A stretch of 64,000 nucleotides of DNA from Bradyrhizobium neotropicale (GTDB taxonomy: Bacteria > Pseudomonadota > Alphaproteobacteria > Rhizobiales > Xanthobacteraceae): assembly GCF_001641695.1 (NCBI RefSeq), contig NZ_LSEF01000058.1, positions 44,249-108,248 on the forward strand. Direction: 5' to 3'. Positions within the stretch are counted from its first letter, which is position 1; every line of letters begins with the position of its first letter. The position numbers were made by a program, and so were the translations under genes. This document shows positions 1-9,324 of this stretch, in pieces. Under the pieces are notes generated by a model. That model ran no database searches. It worked only from the letters and a program-made list of their open reading frames with translations, and was not told where the DNA came from.

Positions 1-905
1 CGGGCCTCGCCGGCCCGCGGCGCATCCGTGCGGGCGGGGCGCGCGACCATCTGCTCGGGGCGCACGCCGTCTCCGGCTTCGGCGACAGCTTCAAGACCGG
101 TGGCAAGGTGGTGAAGAATGTCACCGGCTACGATCTCTGCAAGCTGCTTAGCGGCTCCTGGGGCACGCTGTCGGTGATGACGGAGGTCACGCTCAAGGTC
201 ATGCCGAAGCCTGAGGCCGAGCGGACGCTGCTGCTCCGCGGACTCGACGATGCCGCCGCCAACAAGGCCATGACCGCGGCGCTCGGCTCGCCCTATGACG
301 TCTCCGGCGCAGCGCATCTGCCGAAATCGGCGTTCCGCGCCAGGACGGACGGCCTTGGCGACATCGCAGGCCAGGGCGAGGCGTTGACGGTGCTGCGGCT
401 CGAGGGCATCAAGGCCTCCGCGGTTCACCGTGCGGGCTCGCTGCGCGAGTTGCTGGCGCCGTTTGGGACCGCGACGCTCATCGAGGATGCGGCGTCCGCG
501 ACGCTATGGGCCACGATCCGCGACGCCCTGCCGTTCGCGGCGGGCGGCGCGCTCGGTGCCTGGCCGGTCTGGCGAATCGTCTGCCCGCCGGCCGCGGGGG
601 GAGCGCTCGGCGCGCAATTGGGCCGCGAGACCGGGGGCGACGTGATCTACGATTGGGGTGGCGGGCTGATCTGGGCCGCGCTGCCGCCGAAGGGCGATGC
701 GCATGCGTCGACCGTGCGACAGCGCGTCGATGCCTTCGGCGGGCATGCCACGCTGATCCGGGCGGCTGAGGACGTCAGGCGCAATGTCGACGTGTTCCAT
801 CCGCAGGCCGTTGGGATCGCGGCGCTGAGCGAGCGGGTCCGCGCCAGCTTCGATCCGAAGATCATCCTCAACCGTGGACGGCTGACGCGGGGGGCTGCGG
901 CATGA
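1..905 (+). CDS. glcE: Glycolate oxidase FAD-binding subunit GlcE (5' partial)
   Basis: This is the C-terminal 300 residues of GlcE, the second FAD-binding subunit of glycolate oxidase (GlcDEF), which oxidises glycolate to glyoxylate at the membrane. The frame is open from position 3, so the start lies outside the window. The FAD-domain stretch GGKVVKNVTGYDLCKL near the left edge is the typical GlcE motif, and the end matches GlcE (FDPKIILNRGRL). The stop overlaps the glcF start as ATGA, so translation is probably coupled. GlcD should lie just upstream. Family identity is strong; function is inferred from the family and from glcF. Confidence 0.93.
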   Translation, partial: GLAGPRRIRAGGARDHLLGAHAVSGFGDSFKTGGKVVKNVTGYDLCKLLSGSWGTLSVMTEVTLKVMPKPEAERTLLLRGLDDAAANKAMTAALGSPYDVSGAAHLPKSAFRARTDGLGDIAGQGEALTVLRLEGIKASAVHRAGSLRELLAPFGTATLIEDAASATLWATIRDALPFAAGGALGAWPVWRIVCPPAAGGALGAQLGRETGGDVIYDWGGGLIWAALPPKGDAHASTVRQRVDAFGGHATLIRAAEDVRRNVDVFHPQAVGIAALSERVRASFDPKIILNRGRLTRGAAA

Positions 906-2215
906 AGACCGAATTCTCACTCGCGCAGCTCGCCGACCCCGACATCGCGGAAGCCGACAAGATCCTGCGCGCCTGCGTCCATTGCGGGTTCTGCACCGCG
1001 ACCTGTCCGACCTATGTGCTGCTCGGCGACGAGCTCGATAGCCCGCGCGGCCGCATCTACCTGATCAAGGAGATGCTGGAGAAGGACCAGGCGCCGACGG
1101 CGGATGTGGTCAAGCACATCGACCGCTGCCTGTCGTGCCTTGCCTGCATGACGACCTGCCCCTCAGGGGTGCACTACATGCACCTCGTCGACCAGGCCCG
1201 GGTCAGGATCGAGCAGCGCTACCAGAGGCCGCTCGCCGAGCGGCTGTTGCGCGCGGTGCTCGCCTTCGTCCTGCCGGACCCGCAGCGCTTCCGCGCCAGC
1301 ATGTGGCTGGCCCGGCTGGCGCGCCCCCTCACCGTGCTCCTGCCGACCCCGCGGCCGTCGCCGACGCCCGGCCTGATCCAGCGGATCAAGGCGATGCTGG
1401 CGCTGGCCCCACACCGCCTGCCATCACCGGGACCTGCCCCGGGCAGCGTGTTCGCGCCCCTCGGCAAGAAGCGAGGCCGGGTCGCGCTGCTCCAGGGCTG
1501 CGCGCAACAGGTGCTGGCGCCGCGCATCAACCAGGCCGCCATCAATCTCCTGACCCGGCACGGCATCGAGGTCGTCCTGGTCAAGGACGAACAATGCTGC
1601 GGCGCATTGACCCATCACCTCGGCCGCGACGACGACGCGCTCGCCCGTGCCCGCGCCAATGTCAGGGCATGGCGTGCGGAAGCGGCGAGGGAGGGGCTCG
1701 ACGCCATCCTGGTGACCACGTCCGGTTGCGGCACCGTGGTCAAGGACTACGGCTATCTCCTGCGCGAGGATCGCGACTTCGCAGCCGATGCGGCACAGGT
1801 CTCAGCGCTGGCCAAGGACATCACCGAGTACGTCGCCGGTCTTGGCCTCGCGCCAACGATGCGAGGCGACAACATCGTCGTCGCCTATCACTCCGCTTGT
1901 TCATTGCAGCACGGGCAGAAAATCACTGGGCTTCCGAAAGAATTGCTTTCCAAGAATGGATTCGTGGTGAAAGATGTCCCGGAGAGCCATTTGTGTTGCG
2001 GTTCGGCGGGGACCTACAACATTCTCCAGCCCGACCTTGCGGGCAGGTTGCGCGATCGCAAGGTCGCCAACATCGCGAGCGTCAAGCCGGACATGATTGC
2101 CGCGGGCAATATCGGCTGCATGGTGCAGATTGCCAGCGGCACGTCAGTTCCGGTCGTACACACGATTGAGCTTCTCGATTGGGCGACGGGCGGTTCGCGG
2201 CCGGCATTGAACTAG
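902..2215 (+). CDS. glcF: Glycolate oxidase iron-sulfur subunit GlcF
   Basis: GlcF carries electrons from the GlcDE flavin to the respiratory chain. At 437 residues it has the usual family length. Two ferredoxin-type CxxCxxCxxxCP clusters are visible (Cys25/28/31/35 and Cys76/79/82/86), followed by two CCG domains with CCGALTHHLG and CCGSAGTYN. The start ATG overlaps the glcE stop by four bases, so the two form an operon. No terminator is obvious in the 77 bases before the next gene. Confidence 0.95.
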   Translation: MKTEFSLAQLADPDIAEADKILRACVHCGFCTATCPTYVLLGDELDSPRGRIYLIKEMLEKDQAPTADVVKHIDRCLSCLACMTTCPSGVHYMHLVDQARVRIEQRYQRPLAERLLRAVLAFVLPDPQRFRASMWLARLARPLTVLLPTPRPSPTPGLIQRIKAMLALAPHRLPSPGPAPGSVFAPLGKKRGRVALLQGCAQQVLAPRINQAAINLLTRHGIEVVLVKDEQCCGALTHHLGRDDDALARARANVRAWRAEAAREGLDAILVTTSGCGTVVKDYGYLLREDRDFAADAAQVSALAKDITEYVAGLGLAPTMRGDNIVVAYHSACSLQHGQKITGLPKELLSKNGFVVKDVPESHLCCGSAGTYNILQPDLAGRLRDRKVANIASVKPDMIAAGNIGCMVQIASGTSVPVVHTIELLDWATGGSRPALN

Positions 2216-2292
2216 TCGAGCGGCGCTGCGTCCCGAGGTGACGACTGAAGACGCCCGATGAACCATTGTTAGGCGGCAACAGGAGGACCACG

Positions 2293-2646
2293 ATGGCGAA
2301 GGCGAAGAAGAAGAAAAGCAAGAAGGCCAAAAAGGCGAAGAAGGTTGTAGCGGCGAAGAAGACCGCGAAGAAGAAAGCAGCAAAGAAGTCCGCGAAGAAA
2401 GCGGCCAAGACGTCAGCCAGGAAATCGGCCAAGAAATCGGCCAAGAAATCGGCAAAGAAGGCCGCACCGAAGACGGCAGCCAAGAAGGCCGCGAAGAAGG
2501 CCGCCCCCAAGAAGCGCGCGAAGGCGAAGGCTGCTCCGGCTCCGAAGGCGCCGGCACCGATGGAGGCTCCGGCTCCCGAGCCCGCACCGGAAACAAGCTG
2601 GGCGATGCCCTCCGCGGATTCGACGCCGGCCGAAGGTCACGGCTAG
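2293..2646 (+). CDS. Histone H1-like lysine/alanine-rich protein
   Basis: A 117-residue, extremely basic, low-complexity protein. Residues 1 to about 85 are almost only Lys and Ala in (S)AKK-type repeats. The tail is Pro/Ala-rich and acidic (APAPEPAPETSW). This resembles bacterial H1-like proteins of the AlgP/Hc1 type, which bind DNA or RNA without a folded domain. The ATG at 2293 is chosen because a perfect AGGAGG lies at 2281-2286; an upstream in-frame TTG has no such site. It stands alone, with an intrinsic terminator 40 bases downstream. Nucleoid association is inferred from composition only. Confidence 0.8.
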   Translation: MAKAKKKKSKKAKKAKKVVAAKKTAKKKAAKKSAKKAAKTSARKSAKKSAKKSAKKAAPKTAAKKAAKKAAPKKRAKAKAAPAPKAPAPMEAPAPEPAPETSWAMPSADSTPAEGHG

Positions 2647-2682
2647 GCTCTCCCGTATCCTCCGGAACGACCTGAAGACGGG

Positions 2683-2711
2683 AGGCCGCAGCCGGGATGC
2701 TGCGGCCTTTT
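2683..2711 (+). terminator. Rho-independent terminator after the H1-like gene
   Basis: A 10-bp perfect stem (2683-2692 with 2699-2708) closes a 6-base loop and runs into TTTT. It lies 37 bases after the stop at 2646 and fits factor-independent termination of the H1-like transcript. Confidence 0.85.
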
Positions 2712-3026
2712 CGCATCGCCGGGACCGGCGCCGAATCATGCTGCCGTTTGATTCGTGGCCCGAAGTCCCCACAGCATGGCCGTCTCCGTAGCACCACGGG
2801 TGCCGGACACACGGGGAATGCAAAAGCTGTGTTCGGGATGCAACACACGGCGACAACCTTTCGTGGAAAGGCTTGAACGCCTAAAAAGTCAGCAGATGCC
2901 GTCGATTTTTGCTTCCGGCTTAACTGCCCCCGCTCCAGATTGCGACCGTTGTTTTTCAGTCAGGTATCGCTCGCCCTTGGGGGGCTCCAGATCCGACTGT
3001 GGGTTCAGACTGGTATGGGGATCGAA
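2712..3026. other. Non-coding stretch upstream of the porin gene
   Basis: About 315 bases without a convincing gene. The short open frames here have no ribosome-binding site or recognisable product. The stretch presumably holds the porin promoter and leader, but I could not point to a clear -35/-10 pair. Confidence 0.4.
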
Positions 3027-4037
3027 ATGAAGAAAGTGACTTTGTTGGCAACGGCGCTGGCAATGGTGACGGGTTCGGCACTGGCGGCAGATCTGCCGGT
3101 GAAGGCTGTGAAGGCGCCGCCGCCGCCCGCCTTTGACCCGTGGGACGTCGCCTTCGGCGGCGGCATCATGAGCGACTACATCTTCCGCGGCATCACGCAG
3201 TCGAACCACAAGCCGTCGGTCACGGCCTATTTCGAGCCGCGCTACAACGTCACCAAGGACCTCCAGCTCTACGTGGGCGTGTCCGGTGAGAGCATCTCCT
3301 TTCCGAACCGCGCCGCGGCCGAGATCGATGTCTATGGCGGTATCCGCCCGACCTTCGGTGCCTTCGCCTTCGATATCGGCGTCTGGGGCTACCTGTATCC
3401 GGGCGGAAGCTGCTTCTTCGGCGGCAACGGCGTCGACTTCGCGGGCAACTTCCAGGGCGCCGATTGCGCCTCGCAGGCCCTGATCAACGGCAACGTGATC
3501 AAGAAGGACCTGAGCTTCTTCGAAGTCTACGGCAAGATGACCTACACGGTGAACGACAACTGGGCGTTCGGCGTGAACGAGTACTATACGCCGAGCTACC
3601 TGAACTCCGGTGCCTGGGGTAACTATACGTCGATAACCGGCAAGTACATCGCGCCCAGCACGATCTTCGGTTCGAGCGGCGTCGGCATGTATGTGTCCGG
3701 CGAATTCGGCCGTCAGTGGCTGGGTACGTCCGACAGCTTCTACGGCACGCAGACCTTCCCGAACGGCATCAAATATGCCGACTACAACACCTGGAACATC
3801 GGTATCGGCTTCACCTACAAGGTCTTCACGCTGGACCTGCGTTACTCCGACACTGATCTGTCCAAGGGTAACTGCAACGCCTTCACCAGCGACTTTGCTG
3901 CCCGCGGCAACATCGCTGTGAACCAGGGTACCTCCCTCACTCCGATCAATCCGTCCGGCGTCGGCTCCAACTGGTGCGGCGCGGCCGGTATTGCCAAGCT
4001 GTCGTTCGACCTGACGGCGATGACCAACCTGAAGTAA
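3027..4037 (+). CDS. TorF-family putative outer-membrane porin
   Basis: A 336-residue protein with a clear Sec signal peptide (MKKVTLLATALAMVTGSALA, cleavage after ALA). The mature part is rich in Gly, Tyr and Phe in alternating beta-strand patterns, and FGGGIMSDYIFRGITQSN is typical of the TIGR02001/Gcw_chp ('TorF') family. The mature N terminus ADLPVKAVKAPPPP resembles alphaproteobacterial outer-membrane beta-barrels. Start 3027 is preferred over an in-frame ATG at 3015 because it places the signal peptide correctly. It is monocistronic with a strong terminator. The substrate is unknown. Confidence 0.85.
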   Translation: MKKVTLLATALAMVTGSALAADLPVKAVKAPPPPAFDPWDVAFGGGIMSDYIFRGITQSNHKPSVTAYFEPRYNVTKDLQLYVGVSGESISFPNRAAAEIDVYGGIRPTFGAFAFDIGVWGYLYPGGSCFFGGNGVDFAGNFQGADCASQALINGNVIKKDLSFFEVYGKMTYTVNDNWAFGVNEYYTPSYLNSGAWGNYTSITGKYIAPSTIFGSSGVGMYVSGEFGRQWLGTSDSFYGTQTFPNGIKYADYNTWNIGIGFTYKVFTLDLRYSDTDLSKGNCNAFTSDFAARGNIAVNQGTSLTPINPSGVGSNWCGAAGIAKLSFDLTAMTNLK

Positions 4038-4057
4038 GTTTCTCCCGAGACTGACTG

Positions 4058-4090
4058 AAAAGGGCGGCAGGATAACCTGCCGCCCTTTTT
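4058..4090 (+). terminator. Strong Rho-independent terminator of the porin gene
   Basis: A 14-bp stem (4058-4071 pairing with 4076-4089), a 4-base ATAA loop, and a T-run at 4086-4090. The A-run on the left arm means it could also work on the opposite strand for the convergent exporter gene. Confidence 0.92.
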
Positions 4091-4137
4091 GCTTTTTGGG
4101 CCGCGAAGGTCTTTCGTGGAGGCGCCGGATTGATAGC

Positions 4138-4215
4138 CGTCGTCATGCCCGGGCATCCACGTCCCTCGTGCCACTGGGCAAGACGTCATGGCCGGGACGA
4201 GCCAGGCCATGACCG
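4138..4215. repeat. Palindromic intergenic repeat (GTCATGCCCGGGCAT type)
   Basis: A stretch that begins with GTCATGCCCGGGCATCCACG and ends with a partly complementary GGCC...CATGACC arm. It fits the paired-hairpin repeat also present between groES and groEL (12350-12441). It lies between two convergent genes, the common location for such elements. This copy is degenerate. Confidence 0.55.
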
Positions 4216-4239
4216 CTACGGAGGACAGCGCGAGCGGTC

Positions 4240-6003
4240 TCAGCGTGCCGCGCTTGGCTCTGCGTCGACCGGCTCGGCGCTGTTGCCGAGAATGTGGAGC
4301 TCGCCACTCTCAGACATCGCCACCTTGCGTGTGTGGAAGACGTCGAGCGTCGAGCGGTGCCCGATCGAGACGATGGTGGCATCCGGCAGCTTGTCCGTCA
4401 GCAGCCGGTACAGTCGGTTCTCGGAGGGCTCGTCGAGCGAGGCGGTGGCCTCGTCGAGGAACAGATAGTCCGGCGTATGCAGCAGCGCGCGGGCGAGCCC
4501 CAGGCGCTGCTGCTCGCCCAGCGACAGCGTCCGGTTCCAGTGCCCTTCCTCGTCGAGCCGATCGGCCAGCCGCGGCATGCCGACGGCCGTCAGCGCCTCC
4601 CTGATCTTGTCGGCCGCGATCGTGCCGTGCTCGGCGGGGTAGATCACGGCGTCGCCGAGCGGCCCTACCGGGAAATACGGCCGCTGCGGCAGCATCATCA
4701 GCCTGGCCTTTTCGGGAATGGCGATCGTGCCGGTACCGAACGGCCAGATGCCGGCGATGGCGCGGAACAGCGTCGATTTGCCGGAGCCCGACGGTCCGGT
4801 CACCAGCACCCGCTCCGACGGCTGGATCGTGAAGCTATCGGCCGCGACCAGGGGCGCGCCGTTCGGCAGCTTCACCAGCAGCTGCTTGAGTGCGATGGCC
4901 TTGCCTGCGCCGGCTGGCGCGACGCCGATGGTCGGCTCGTGCGCGCCGATATGGGCCGCCGAGCTGACCGACATCTCGAAGCCGTCGAGACGGGCGACCA
5001 CCGCGCGCCATTCGGCGAGCGAGCGATAGGCCGTGACGAAGAAGGACAGCGCATCCTGCACGCTGCCGAATGCCGAGCCGGTCTGCATCATGTCGCCAAG
5101 CTGGATCCTCTTGGCGAAGAAGGCGGGCGCCACCATCACATAGGGAAAGACCACCGCCGCCTGCTGATAGCTCGCCGTGAACGCGGTGAGACGCTTGGTC
5201 CGGCTCATGATCGCGTACCAGTTGGCGATCACGAATCCGAAGCGGTGCAACAGGCGCCCTCGCTCGGCGCCTTCACCCTTCAGGAGCGCGATCTGTTCGG
5301 AATTTTCGCGCACCCGGACCAGGTTGAAGCGGAAATCGGCTTCAAAGCGCTGCTGCTCGAAATTCAGGTTGACCAGCGGGACACCGATCCAGTGCGTCAA
5401 GGCCGTGCCCAGGATCGCGTAAGCCAGCGCACACCAGACCAGGAAACCGGGGATGGTGAGATCGGTGCCGTAAATGTGCAGGGGCGCCTTGTCGGACAGG
5501 CCCCACAGGATGACGATGAACGAGGCCAGCGTCACGATGGCCGACAGCAGACCGAGGCCAATGGTCAGCGTTTGCTCGACGAACGTCTTGACGTCCTCGG
5601 TGATGCGCTGGTCCGGGTTGTCGGCGGCGTCGCCCCTGAGCTGCATACGGTAGTGCGTGGCGTCCTCAAGCCATTCGCCGAGATAGTGCCGCGTCAGCCA
5701 TTGCCGCCAGCGGATCTGCAGCCATTGGTTCAAATAGAGCTTGTAGACGGCCAGTGCGACGTAGGTGAAGGCGAGGCCAAGGAAGATCCAGATCTCCCGG
5801 ACGAACTCGTCCAGATCATAGGCCTGGAGTGCACTGTAGAACCGGTTCTGCCACTGATTGACGAGGACGTTGATCGCGACCAGCGCCAGCTCGATCGCGA
5901 CGACGGCGACGAGCAGGCCGCGGCCAGCCCATTTGTCCTCCGATCGGAAATAGGGGATGGCGATTCGCCAAACGGTCGCGAGCGTGGCGCGGATGTTCTT
6001 CAC
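4240..6003 (-). CDS. SbmA/BacA-like ABC transporter, fused permease and ATPase
   Basis: A 587-residue half-transporter of the ABCD/YddA/Rv1819c type. The N-terminal membrane domain resembles SbmA/BacA, with several hydrophobic segments and the motif QNRFYSALQAYD. The C-terminal ATPase has Walker A GPSGSGKST, the signature LSLGEQQRLGLARALL and Walker B YLFLDEATAS. BacA-like transporters in rhizobia move peptides or very-long-chain fatty-acid precursors; the substrate here is unknown. The GTG at 6003 is chosen because CAGGAGAC sits about 9 bases upstream; a TTG ten codons earlier lacks a site. It is divergent from lldP. Confidence 0.88.
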   Translation of the reverse strand: MKNIRATLATVWRIAIPYFRSEDKWAGRGLLVAVVAIELALVAINVLVNQWQNRFYSALQAYDLDEFVREIWIFLGLAFTYVALAVYKLYLNQWLQIRWRQWLTRHYLGEWLEDATHYRMQLRGDAADNPDQRITEDVKTFVEQTLTIGLGLLSAIVTLASFIVILWGLSDKAPLHIYGTDLTIPGFLVWCALAYAILGTALTHWIGVPLVNLNFEQQRFEADFRFNLVRVRENSEQIALLKGEGAERGRLLHRFGFVIANWYAIMSRTKRLTAFTASYQQAAVVFPYVMVAPAFFAKRIQLGDMMQTGSAFGSVQDALSFFVTAYRSLAEWRAVVARLDGFEMSVSSAAHIGAHEPTIGVAPAGAGKAIALKQLLVKLPNGAPLVAADSFTIQPSERVLVTGPSGSGKSTLFRAIAGIWPFGTGTIAIPEKARLMMLPQRPYFPVGPLGDAVIYPAEHGTIAADKIREALTAVGMPRLADRLDEEGHWNRTLSLGEQQRLGLARALLHTPDYLFLDEATASLDEPSENRLYRLLTDKLPDATIVSIGHRSTLDVFHTRKVAMSESGELHILGNSAEPVDAEPSAAR

Positions 6004-6298
6004 AGAGCGGGTCTCCTGCGGGGGTGTGCGCAACTGCCTGTAGCAACGGCGGAAATAAGCGCGCTTAGACTAAAGTCGCAAGTTGTGCAATTTGCGTTGT
6101 CCGGGTCGGCGACCCTAGCATGGGCATTAACGGCGCGGGGTGGGGGCCTTTCCGACTTCGCGAGCTTGTGAGCGGATGGGAACCGCCGCGTATCGCAGGG
6201 GAATTCGCTACAGGCTCGGGGGTTATCGCTACCAGCGTCAAGCAGGCCGGCTGTCCACGCTGGCTGTCCTGCGGCACGAATGCGTGGGGGAGGAAGAC

Positions 6299-7963
6299 AT
6301 GTGGAATCAAATCTATAACCCGCTGAACAACGCGGCGCTGTCGACCATCGCGGCGGCCATTCCGGTCGTCTCGCTCTTGATCATGATCGCGAGCGGGCGC
6401 GTGAAAGCGCACATCGCGGCCGTGATCGCCGTGATCATCACCAATCTGATCACGATCTTCATCTTCACCATGCCGGCGGGCATGTCGATCCGCGCCTCGG
6501 TGCTCGGCATCGTCACGGGCTTCTTCCCGATCGGCTGGATCGTTCTCAACGTCATCTTCCTCTACCAGGTCACGGTGAGCACCGGGCGTTTTGAACTACT
6601 CAAGCGCGCCATCGGCGGCGTCACCGAGGACAGGCGCCTGCAGCTCTTGCTGGTCGCGTTCTCGTTCGGCGCGTTCTTCGAAGGCGCCTCGGGCTTCGGC
6701 ACGCCGGTCGCGATCACCGGTGCGGTGCTGATCGGCCTCGGCTTCTCGCCGCTCGCCGCATCAGGCCTGTCGCTGATCGCCAACACCGCGCCGGTGGCTT
6801 ATGGCGCACTCGGCACGCCGATCCAGGGCCTTGCGTCCGTCACCGGGCTCGATCCCTACATCCTCGGCGCGATGGTCGGCCGGCAATTGCCGTTCTTCTC
6901 CCTGATCGTGCCGTTCTGGGTGGTCTGGGCGTTCGCGGGCTGGCGCGGCATGAGGGACGTCTGGCCGGCGATCCTCGTCACCGGCGTGTCGTTCGCGGTC
7001 CCGCAATTCGTGATCTCCAACTTCATCAATCCCTGGATCGTCGACATCGGGGCGTCGTTGATCTCGATGGGCGCGCTCATCCTGTTCCTGAAGGTGTGGC
7101 AGCCGAAGCAGCTCTGGTTGTCGCCCGAGCTGCGCGGCCACGACGAGTCGGCCGCGCAAATGGAAAAGGCCACGCCGCTCGACAAGACGCCGCTCACCCA
7201 GTCCGAGTTGTGGAGCGCGCTCTTGCCGTGGATCATCGTCTGTATCGTGATGCTGATCTGGGGCAACGGTGCGTTCAAGACCTGGGCGAACTCGATCTTC
7301 ACCTGGAACTACGCCGTTCCCGACCTGCACCAGATGATCAACAAGATGCCGCCGGTGGCCGCCAAGCCGACGGCGGAAGGCGCGGTGTTCTCGTTCACCT
7401 ATCTGTCGTTCACCGGCACCGGCATGCTGATCGCGGCGATCATCTCCGGCGTCCTGATGGGGGTTGGGCCGGGGCGCCTGCTGGTGGAGTATGGTCGTAC
7501 GATCCGGCTGTGCGCGATCTCGCTGATCACGATCTCGGCGATGCTCGCGATCGGCACGCTCACCCGCCTCTCCGGTGTCGACGCGACGCTCGGTCTCGCC
7601 TTCGCGGCGACCGGCGTGCTCTATCCCTTCTTCGGCACGCTGCTCGGCTGGTTGGGCGTGGCGCTGACGGGATCGGATACCGCCTCGAACATCCTGTTCG
7701 GCAACCTGCAGAGGATCACCTCCGAGCAGATCGGCCTGTCGCCGGTGCTGATGGCGGCGGCGAACTCCTCCGGCGGCGTGATGGGCAAGATGATCGATGC
7801 GCAGTCGATCGTGGTCGCCTCGACCGCGACGCGGTGGTACGGGCATGAGGGCACGATCCTGCGCTTCGTGTTCTGGCATTCGATCGTGCTGGCCTGCTTG
7901 GTCGGCGTGCTCGTGACGTTGCAGGCCTATGTCTGGCCGTTCACGGCGCTGGTGCTGAAGTAG
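6299..7963 (+). CDS. lldP: L-lactate permease
   Basis: A 554-residue polytopic membrane protein with the length and motifs of the LctP/LldP family: FGAFFEGASGFGTPVAITGA early, and the C-terminal GSDTASNILFGNLQ with ANSSGGVMGKMIDAQSI. It should take up lactate, and possibly glycolate, with protons. The start at 6299 follows GGGGGAGGAAG, an excellent ribosome-binding site; upstream in-frame codons look non-coding. No lactate dehydrogenase is adjacent, so the gene is monocistronic. Glycolate oxidase genes lie 4 kb upstream, so use of 2-hydroxyacids is a plausible theme. Confidence 0.93.
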   Translation: MWNQIYNPLNNAALSTIAAAIPVVSLLIMIASGRVKAHIAAVIAVIITNLITIFIFTMPAGMSIRASVLGIVTGFFPIGWIVLNVIFLYQVTVSTGRFELLKRAIGGVTEDRRLQLLLVAFSFGAFFEGASGFGTPVAITGAVLIGLGFSPLAASGLSLIANTAPVAYGALGTPIQGLASVTGLDPYILGAMVGRQLPFFSLIVPFWVVWAFAGWRGMRDVWPAILVTGVSFAVPQFVISNFINPWIVDIGASLISMGALILFLKVWQPKQLWLSPELRGHDESAAQMEKATPLDKTPLTQSELWSALLPWIIVCIVMLIWGNGAFKTWANSIFTWNYAVPDLHQMINKMPPVAAKPTAEGAVFSFTYLSFTGTGMLIAAIISGVLMGVGPGRLLVEYGRTIRLCAISLITISAMLAIGTLTRLSGVDATLGLAFAATGVLYPFFGTLLGWLGVALTGSDTASNILFGNLQRITSEQIGLSPVLMAAANSSGGVMGKMIDAQSIVVASTATRWYGHEGTILRFVFWHSIVLACLVGVLVTLQAYVWPFTALVLK

Positions 7964-7985
7964 CCTCGCGCGTCCTGCTGTAACG

Positions 7986-8018
7986 AATCCCCGCGGGTTA
8001 AGTCCCGCGGGGATTTTT
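7986..8018 (+). terminator. Rho-independent terminator of lldP
   Basis: A 12-bp perfect stem (7986-7997 with 8004-8015) around a 6-base loop, ending in five T residues, 23 bases after the lldP stop. Confidence 0.92.
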
Positions 8019-8099
8019 GCGCCCGCGGTGCACGAACCTTCTCAATATTGCCGCCGTCTTATAGAAGGTGCGCCGGGTCAGGACGGTTCGAGAGGTGTC

Positions 8100-8513
8100 A
8101 TGGGTTCACTCAATATGGGTTCGCTCAAGCAGGTGATGTGTGCGGCGGTCGCGGTGCTGCTGATGTCGGGAGTTGCTTCTGCCGAGGAGGGCTTCCCGTT
8201 CGGCACCGAGATGACGCTCGAGGCGTTGCCGCAGCCCGGCTCGAAGCGGATTCCGAACATCGAGATCGGCGACAATGGCGAGGTCGTGCTGGAGCTCTGG
8301 TGCAAGGGCGGCAAGGGTCAGTTCTCGGTTGCCGGCAACACCGTGATCTTCGTCCCCGGCCAGATCCAGGACCGCTCCTGCCCGCCCGCCAAGGCGCAGG
8401 CCGATGACGACCTCGTGGCGGCGCTCGCCGGCACCGAGACCTGGAAGCGCCAGGGCGACGTGCTCACGCTGATCGGCCCGAAGCCGCTGCGTTTCCGCAT
8501 GAACGGGAATTGA
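8100..8513 (+). CDS. Secreted META/HslJ-like hypothetical protein
   Basis: A 137-residue protein with a signal peptide ending near VASA/EE. The mature domain (LEALPQPGSKRIPNIEI...WCKGGKGQFSVAGNTVIFVPG) ends with TETWKRQGDVLTLIG, which resembles META/HslJ-like small beta domains of periplasmic proteins. The start at 8100 has GAGAGGTG upstream; an in-frame ATG at 8115 is a weaker alternative. Function is unknown. It is probably real because the codon pattern, signal peptide and Shine-Dalgarno site agree. Confidence 0.72.
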   Translation: MGSLNMGSLKQVMCAAVAVLLMSGVASAEEGFPFGTEMTLEALPQPGSKRIPNIEIGDNGEVVLELWCKGGKGQFSVAGNTVIFVPGQIQDRSCPPAKAQADDDLVAALAGTETWKRQGDVLTLIGPKPLRFRMNGN

Positions 8514-8550
8514 GCTTCGCTGCAGCCGGCGCCCCATAGTCTTTGGACGG

Positions 8551-9237
8551 TTACGGCGTCGCAATCAATCCATTGGCGGTGGCGACGATCCAGCGATTGC
8601 CCCAGCGCACGATGGAGTCTATTCGCCCAAGTCCGGGAATAGTGTCGCCGCGCGCGGCCATCCGCATTCCCTCAGGGCCTTCGAGAACAGCAGTTCCGTC
8701 CCGAACGTCGACAACCATCCACCCGGGGATGGTTGTCGGCCTCGTTTCAGGTGCCGGCGCCAGGGGCTGCCTCATTGCCATCGCTGGCGCGGATGGGCTC
8801 GTATGTGCTTGCGAGGCCGTCGACGGGCGCGCGCTCGAGGTGGTGGAAGTCTTGGGAATGCTTCCTACGAAAGCGGGTGCGGTTTGCTCGGAGGAAGAGG
8901 CCGTTTTTCGAGCGCCTTCAATCTTGCCCCCGGATCTTGTTTCAGAAGCTCGCAATGAGGGCACTGCTTTCTGGGCAATCGGGCTGACGCCAAACATGCT
9001 CGCGAACGCAGGCCAATTCAGGCCCCCGGCCCATCCCAGTCCAAAGCTTGCCACAAGTGCGATCGTGAACAGCAGAAAGGTGCGCGCTCGAACACCATAG
9101 GGGTCTCGTAGGACCAGCACTTCTTCGCGATCGTGGCTTAAGAGATCCCACAGGCTGGCTGGCTGCCTCGGCAATTGGCCGCCAACCACATTCCCGGGCC
9201 GGATGTTTCCAAGGGTACTCAGCTCGTGGTCTTGCAT
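8551..9237 (-). CDS. Single-span membrane protein with PilP-like C-terminal domain
   Basis: A 228-residue hypothetical protein. A cytosolic N terminus (SLWDLLSHDREEVLVLRDP) is followed by one membrane helix (FLLFTIALVASFGLGWAGG), a Ser/Ala/Pro-rich linker, and a C-terminal domain of about 55 residues (VLEGPEGMRMAARGDTIPG...RWGNRWIVATANGLI). The last part resembles the small beta domain of PilP-type proteins, but no pilus genes are nearby. ATG 9237 is chosen over an upstream GTG at 9249; neither has a strong ribosome-binding site. Codon use is slightly less GC-rich than in neighbours. Confidence 0.65.
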   Translation of the reverse strand: MQDHELSTLGNIRPGNVVGGQLPRQPASLWDLLSHDREEVLVLRDPYGVRARTFLLFTIALVASFGLGWAGGLNWPAFASMFGVSPIAQKAVPSLRASETRSGGKIEGARKTASSSEQTAPAFVGSIPKTSTTSSARPSTASQAHTSPSAPAMAMRQPLAPAPETRPTTIPGWMVVDVRDGTAVLEGPEGMRMAARGDTIPGLGRIDSIVRWGNRWIVATANGLIATP

Positions 9238-9324
9238 GATGCGACCCACGTTCGGCTAACCGATGATGGCCGCTTAGACTGAATCGAATCTTAACAATCC
9301 GGCGAACGGCTGCGGCGGCTCAGC

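Noticed and set aside
4294..6171. Open frame of 625 codons on the plus strand
   Set aside because: It lies opposite the ABC transporter gene, whose Walker and signature motifs are clear. High GC produces long antisense frames; the antisense product has no recognisable domain.
6761..7879. Open frame of 372 codons on the minus strand
   Set aside because: Antisense to lldP and built mostly of Arg, Asp and His, a composition typical of shadow frames in GC-rich DNA.
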